64,000 nt of DNA from Lamellibrachia columna (lineage: Eukaryota; Annelida; Polychaeta; Sabellida; Siboglinidae): positions 24,065,036 to 24,129,035 of the forward strand of contig OY759273.1 of assembly GCA_963662155.1 (NCBI GenBank), written 5' to 3'. Position 1 is the first letter of the stretch. Each line of letters opens with the position of its first letter. This document shows positions 58,987 to 64,000 of the stretch, piece by piece. The notes under the pieces were generated by a model that was given only the letters and a program-made list of their open reading frames with translations, was not told where the DNA came from and ran no database searches. The position numbers were made by a program, and so were the translations under genes.

Positions 58987-59465
58987 CATTGTTTTTTTTT
59001 TGCGAATGACCTCACGGTCCAAGCAACTAGTATTCGATGTCTTCTATATGGTTGTCGAGGAGAAATACGTGACAAAAGTAATCGAAAATATCCACTCAAC
59101 ACGTATGGTGATCGACATCTTGTTATGAACTGTGGTGGGTTTGATGCTTAGAAAACATACACACAATTATACAAAAAATAAACGGTTATGTTATTAATTA
59201 CTCCGTTTCTATTTAATATCAGTCGTTTAAACAAAGCCATTTCATGTCATTAACTAACTACGCTGTTGCTTTCTTAGTTACATAATAGAAAAATAATCGC
59301 GCGCATTACAACCCGTATATCCCATTGCTATATTTATATGTTTACCAGTCAAACGGATGAAATACAATGAATGATCGAGCGTGCCACTAGCGATATATCC
59401 TATTACTCATGTGAATGCAATTTAATGCTCAAGGTTTGGCGTCTGCGGTGTCGTGTATAGAAATT

Positions 59466-59672
59466 CACTCAGATGTGTGAGGGTGTGGCAACAGATGTGT
59501 GAGGGTGTGGCAACAGATGTGTGAGGGTATGGCAACAGATGTGTGAGGGTGTGGCAACAGATGTGTGAGGGTGTGGCAACAGATGTGTGAGGGTGTGGCA
59601 ACAGATGAGTGAGGGTGTGGCAACAGATGTGTGAGGGTGTGGCAACAGATGTGTGAGGGTGTGGCAACAGCA
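59466..59672. repeat. 22-bp minisatellite, about nine copies
   Basis: The unit is GTGTGAGGGTGTGGCAACAG plus AT, with rare point changes. Confidence 0.96.
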
Positions 59673-59817
59673 ACACGCAGCAGCTCGTCGCCGTGCAGAT
59701 GTCTGTTACGAGGGAGCAGGTCTTATTATCACATTGACGCACTTGGTCGAAATTAAACACATTGCTTTGTATTTTAGTGACTGTTTAAATTGGTATTAGA
59801 ATAAGTATTTATTTGTC

Positions 59818-60556
59818 ATCAAGTGAGAGGTTTGTCACCAAGTGGAATGTTTGTCACCAAGTGGGAGGTTTGTCAGTGGAACGTTTGTCACCAAGTGGGA
59901 GGTTTGTCACCAAGTGGGATGTTTGTCACCAAGTGGGAGGTTTGTCACCAAGTAGGAGGTTTGTCACCAAATGGAATGTTTGTCATAAAGTGGAATGTTT
60001 GTTACCAAGTGGGAGGTTTGTCACCAAGTGGAAGGTTTTTCACCAAGTGGAATGTTTGTCACCAAGTGGGAGGTTTGTCAGTGGGATGTTTATCACAATG
60101 TGGGAGGTTTGTCATCAAGTGGGAGGTTTTTCACCAAGTGGAATGTTTGTCACCAAGTGGGAGGTTTGTCAGTGGAATGTTTTTCACCAAGTGGGAGGTT
60201 TGTCACCAAGTGGAATGTTTGCCACCAAGTGGGAGGTTTGTCACCAAGTGGAATATTTGTCACCAAGTGGGAGGTTTGACACCAAGTGGGAGGTTTGTCA
60301 CCAAGTGGAATGTTTGCCACCAAGTGGGAGGTTTGTCACCAAGTGGAATGTTTGTCACCAAGAGGGAGGTTTGTCACCAAGTGGAATATTTGTCACCAAG
60401 TGGGAGGTTTGTCACCAAGTGTGAGGCTTGTCACCAAATGGAATGTTTGTCAACAAGTGGAATGTTTGTCACCAAGTGCAATGTTTGTCACCAAGTGGGA
60501 GGTTTGTCAACAAGTGGGAGGTTTGTCTCCAAGTTGGAGGCTTGTCACCACCCGGG
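59818..60556. repeat. 19-bp minisatellite, about 38 copies
   Basis: The unit is GTTTGTCACCAAGTGGGAG or GTTTGTCACCAAGTGGAAT, often alternating. Some units are shortened to GTTTGTCAGTGGAAT. Open frames in all plus frames are by-products of the repeat. Confidence 0.97.
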
Positions 60557-60824
60557 TAGCTTGTCCCAAGATGAGAAACCGGGGGCTTTCCCAGGAATTT
60601 GGCAATAATGTATTATTTCCCAACAAGCCGTCTAAATCACCGCCCACACTCATTCGGCGCAGTCTTAACCCCTAGCGTGCAGTTTGTCCCAACGCTTTAC
60701 TTCACAGTACGCTTCATAGAGATCATGGCCACATCCCGCTGTTCACAGTGAGCGTCCGTGGCAGCGAGACACCGTCCAATTTTATACGATTATCTGCCCC
60801 GGCAAACATCAGCGAGTGGATACC

Positions 60825-61073
60825 ATGATCATTCCTAGCCGAGTTTTCAACAGACGAAGCCAAGACGAAGTCAACATAGGAAGCAACGGTCTCAACGAAG
60901 CCAAGATTTATGAGCGTATGCCGTTTCGTGTGCCGCTCGCGCCTTCTTTGTTCAGAACGACATTTTTACGATTCACGAGCACGCCTGTTGACTGGAATAG
61001 AACGGACACTCCCGCACCGCGGGGCACGGCACGCGTACACACCTTCGACCGAACACTGAGCTCAGGTGTCTGA
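60825..61073 (+). CDS. Possible coding exon, unidentified
   Basis: An 82-codon CpG-rich frame from ATG 60825 reads M-I-I-P-S-R-V-F-N-R-R-S-Q-D-E-V-N-I-G-S and later A-P-S-L-F-R-T-T-F-L-R-F. GCTCAG|GTGTCT near its end could be a weak donor. There is no recognised domain or homologue. Kept because composition differs from the AT-rich background. Confidence 0.25.
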   Translation: MIIPSRVFNRRSQDEVNIGSNGLNEAKIYERMPFRVPLAPSLFRTTFLRFTSTPVDWNRTDTPAPRGTARVHTFDRTLSSGV

Positions 61074-61079
61074 TAAAGT

Positions 61080-61970
61080 CTCGACATTCTGCCAGTCGCG
61101 ACAGACACACGTCAGATATTTCGTTGGCTACACGCAGGAGTCCGGATCATGTCACACGAGTAAGAGACTCCGGTATCTTTTCGTGGGAATGGACGTTTGA
61201 ACTTATCCAAATTGTACTGCTGCGGACAAACTGCGATTCGTCCAAAGTGTAAACAACATACTATTTTTATGCATTCTGTGACAGTTTCTTCAATCCGCGT
61301 GGAAATCTGCAAATGGACAAATTCCTACAACATGTTGAATCCACGCGTGAACCAATCAGTGCATTGTATTCATGAATACGTCTTATGTATGTAGCAAACC
61401 TTGCCAATGAATGTTTGTCAAATCCAGAAACGTAACTCAGAATTCACATCTACATATTACCATTGAACTATAACGTTAGACTCGTTCTACATATTATGAT
61501 TTAGCCCCTCAAATATCAAGTTTGTTAATGACGAAATATGTGGTGTGTGAATAGTCTAAGTAATAGACTAAGTCGGTGTAATACGAGTGCATACGAACAT
61601 CACGAATAGCCTTGTGTCATAGTATATAGAGGCGGAACACACTTTGCTGCCATTTTTCGCCGGTTTTTTACTGGACCCGGTCAAAAATAAGTCATTAATT
61701 TGTTCGATGATTTCATAAAAGTAAATTTGCACAAACGAGCTAGCATGTCGTAGTCGATACTATGTGTGTTCGATTTTTCGCTAAATGAGCATGAAACGAG
61801 TCGAGCGAAAGCATCAAATTAGAAGTCTTTGACAGAGTCCAGAGAGAGAAACTGTGGAGGGTGATGTGTGATGTAGATACCTGGTACAGGCATGGGACAA
61901 GCAATTGTCTGCACCTACACAACGTGCCAAAAGGTAAGGTATTATCTAGCGCGGTATCTAGTCCTTGGGA
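61080..61970. other. Non-coding stretch
   Basis: No supported gene or repeat. Confidence 0.4.
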
Positions 61971-61971
61971 C

Positions 61972-62325
61972 TGTTCAAAGTGCTTTACACTTCACCCCTG
62001 GCAGACCTGTTCCTTTACACTTCAGCCCCTGTTACACCTGTTCCTTTACACTTCACCCCCTGTTACACCTGTTCCTTTACACTTCACCCCCTGGCAGACC
62101 TGTTATTTTACACTTCACACCCTGGTAGACCTGTTCCTTTACACTTCACCCCATGGCAGACTTGTTCTTTTGCACTTCACCCCCTGGCATACCTGTTCTT
62201 TTACACTTCACCCCTGTGGTATACCTGTTTCTTTACACTTCACCCCCCTGGTAGATCTGTTCCTTTACACTTCACCCCCCTGGTAGATCTGTTCCTTTAC
62301 ACTTCATCCTTGGCAGACCTGTTCA
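61972..62325. repeat. 31-bp minisatellite, about eleven copies
   Basis: The unit is CCTGTTCCTTTACACTTCAC plus CCCCTGGCAGA, with TGGTAGA and TTACACC variants. Confidence 0.96.
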
Positions 62326-62378
62326 TTACAACGCCATCTCGACATCTCTGGGAACCATTCAGCCACGCTGCATCAAAA

Positions 62379-62446
62379 GGGCGGCATGAGGATTCGAATT
62401 CTCTCGATTGAGAATCCGATGTTCTAACCGCAGTGCCACCTCACCC
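62379..62446 (-). other. tRNA-like sequence (SINE head or tRNA pseudogene)
   Basis: The minus strand has TGGCACTGCGGTTAG (A-box with one mismatch), a possible anticodon arm around GGATTCTCAATC, and AATTCGAATCC (B-box, 9 of 11). The end stems do not pair well, so it is unlikely to be a working tRNA. Confidence 0.5.
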
Positions 62447-62579
62447 CACTGTGGTGGTGGAAGCTGGTCACGGTCAATGGTTTGATACCATCTCAGGGGT
62501 AAAGGAAGGAAGTTCTATACCCCCTCGCTTATTCACAATGAATCGGGAAGTAGAGGTAAATCAAGAAGGTCACAACTGA

Positions 62580-63140
62580 TTATATTGCTCAAGCAGCAGC
62601 GTTAAACGCAGAACTTGAAGACATCATGACAAGTTGGAACACGATGCTCAACAAATATCACAATGATTGGAAGAATGCCACGAAGTCTAAACTTCAAAAT
62701 CGGTGAATATCAATTGGAGCATGACACATCCTTCAAATACACAGAGGCAACAGTAACAATGAGCAGTGAAGGAAGAAGAAATTAACAGCCAAATACAGCC
62801 AGAATATAAGGTATATATAACGATTGTTGAAAAACAAAAAAGTGCCCCAAAAAGCTAACCAGATCATGCACAAACCACTTTGGGACCTATTATCCTGTTT
62901 GGCAGTGGATGCTGGGCGTTAGCGTGATACTTGAACGATATGAAAGGCAAGATCACTTCAATTGTAGAATTGATCAAAACGAATAAATGAGATGGCGTGG
63001 TCACGTGATGAGAAGAGAAGATGAGTATGTTACAAAGATGGCACTGAGCGTGACGACGATGGGAGGGAGACTGAGAGGAATGCCCAAGTTAGGACAGCCT
63101 CCAAGAAATTGTCAGACCCGATTCATAGGCATCGGAAACT
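62580..63140 (+). pseudogene. RTE-like LINE 3' relic
   Basis: Broken frames give L-E-D-I-M-T-S-W-N-T-M-L, a T-S-F-K-Y-T block and R-W-R-G-H-V-M-R-R-E-D-E-Y-V, followed by G-G-R-L-R-G-M-P-K-L. The W-x-G-H-V-M-R and G-R-x-R-G-x-P blocks match the C-terminal part of the LINE at 7-2421. Many stops. Confidence 0.6.
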
Positions 63141-63214
63141 GTTGAGTATTGGGGGTAGCGAATTTTTTTTTTTTGCTAGCATATTGCGGGTATAACACAT
63201 ACTTAATATAGGAC

Positions 63215-63464
63215 TATAGAGATAATTTATGTCTAGAACAGAAATGCACGTGGTGAATAGACTATAGCTACTTTTGTATTGCTTACCTGTCAGCTCTAAC
63301 GCATACGTCGTGAGACTCACTGCTCTGCATTAAATGTCCTATAGAGATAATTTATGTCTAGAACAGAAATGCACGTGGTGAATAGACTATAGCTACTTTT
63401 GTATTGCTTACCTGTCAGCTCTAACGCATACGTCGCGAGACTCACTGCTCTGCATTAAATGTCA
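63215..63464. repeat. 125-bp tandem duplication
   Basis: 63215-63339 is repeated at 63340-63464 with one visible change (GTCGTGAG to GTCGCGAG), so the duplication is recent. Confidence 0.95.
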
Positions 63465-63667
63465 CGGTATCACGGCAGAGTTCTAAAATCTCACGCATAT
63501 TTTCATAATCTTTACCAATGAAAATAACGAGAAAAAATCCGCTTTTTGTAAAAATGAGGCACAGTATCTATTTGTGTGTCTATTTCTCACGCCTAAGAAC
63601 CCTCCAAGGGGGTTGACAGCTACGACATTGTGGTATTGTTATTAGCATGAAAGACACAACGCCAGTA

Positions 63668-64000
63668 TTAATTTAAAGTCAGCGTGGCTAAAGCGAGAAG
63701 CGTGACGATGACACGGATGTAAGCCTGAAGAAGAGGTTTGTATGCACCTTTGTTTAGCGTGTCACTCAGTATAGCTGTGACACTCAAGAAAGTGGACGAG
63801 AAACGTGGACACGTATTCGAGACGTGGATATGGCGCAGAATGCTCAGAATAACCTGGACACAGAGAACGACAAACATCTGGGTCAGAGATAGAGCAGGGG
63901 TTAAGCAAGAAGAAGGTGTGCTGTGCTTCATCAAGAGAAGAAAGCTGGCTAAGTACGGCCACTGGAAAAGACGACGAGAGGGTCTGGTACTAACCAGCAC
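63668..64000 (-). CDS. Open frame running off the window edge, unidentified
   Basis: A 110-codon minus-strand frame is open from the window end to TAA at 63668. It is hydrophobic (F-V-V-L-C-V-Q-V-I-L-S-I-L and V-I-V-T-L-L-A-L-A-T-L) and could be the end of a membrane protein. There is no family match. A second frame is also open over part of it, which weakens the case. Confidence 0.2.
   Translation of the reverse strand: MLVSTRPSRRLFQWPYLASFLLLMKHSTPSSCLTPALSLTQMFVVLCVQVILSILRHIHVSNTCPRFSSTFLSVTAILSDTLNKGAYKPLLQAYIRVIVTLLALATLTLN

Noticed and set aside
59813..60675. Frames of 129-261 codons with repeated F-V-T-K-W
   Set aside because: All three plus frames stay open through a 19-bp minisatellite. 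No start context, no splice signals, no non-repeat domain.
61861..62411. Frames repeating L-F-L-Y-T-S-P
   Set aside because: Translation of the 31-bp minisatellite.

Overview
The window reads as nuclear DNA from an animal, probably a marine invertebrate such as an amphioxus- or mollusc-like genome. The reasons are small exons with GT-AG introns, several classes of non-LTR retrotransposon, a Penelope-like element with a GIY-YIG endonuclease, pogo/Tigger-like and hAT-like non-autonomous DNA transposons, and many mini- and microsatellites. I cannot name the species. There is no operon structure, CRISPR array or prokaryotic gene.

The main host gene lies on the minus strand between about 17.8 and 44.3 kb. 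I assembled twelve coding exons by hand. Every splice phase fits and the result is a continuous 360-codon frame. It encodes a GRAM-domain protein of the GRAMD2/GRAMD3 type: a GRAM domain, a Ser/Thr-rich linker, one C-terminal transmembrane helix and no visible VASt domain. This family tethers ER to plasma membrane. The start codon lies next to a CpG-rich stretch (about 44.3-44.7 kb) with a perfect RFX X-box match. The introns carry many unrelated minisatellites, a hAT-like element with a CR1-like fragment inside it, a pogo-like MITE copy and several dispersed repeats.

Other host coding is less certain. A phase-compatible pair of minus-strand exons at 4.6-5.5 kb looks like the C-terminus of an unidentified protein. 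A plus-strand ORF at 48.9 kb has a TATA box, a signal peptide and a good splice donor. A CpG-rich minus-strand ORF at 56.3-56.6 kb also ends at a strong donor. A possible alternative first exon of the GRAM gene lies at 48.5 kb.

Layout: 0-2.4 kb, LINE with an uninterrupted EN-RT reading frame; 2.4-4.4 kb, microsatellite, CR1-like scraps and a Penelope-like element; 4.6-5.5 kb, exon pair; 6.2-7.2 kb, pogo-like MITE; 8.3-10.4 kb, SINE, palindromic (TA)n cluster and a broken LINE; 11.0-12.1 kb, an array of about 40 Pol III A-box-like units; 13-16.9 kb, mostly unannotated AT-rich DNA; 17.8-44.3 kb, GRAM gene; 45.5-48.5 kb, LINE relics; 49.5-54.8 kb, inverted-repeat and (TA)n-rich repeats; 55-61 kb, CpG-richer sequence with candidate exons and minisatellites; 62-64 kb, minisatellite, tRNA-like sequence, LINE relic and a tandem duplication.

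I found no clearly new biochemical system. The most unusual recurring structure is (TA)n tracts flanked by inverted arms at three separate loci. All assignments come from reading the sequence; no database search was run.
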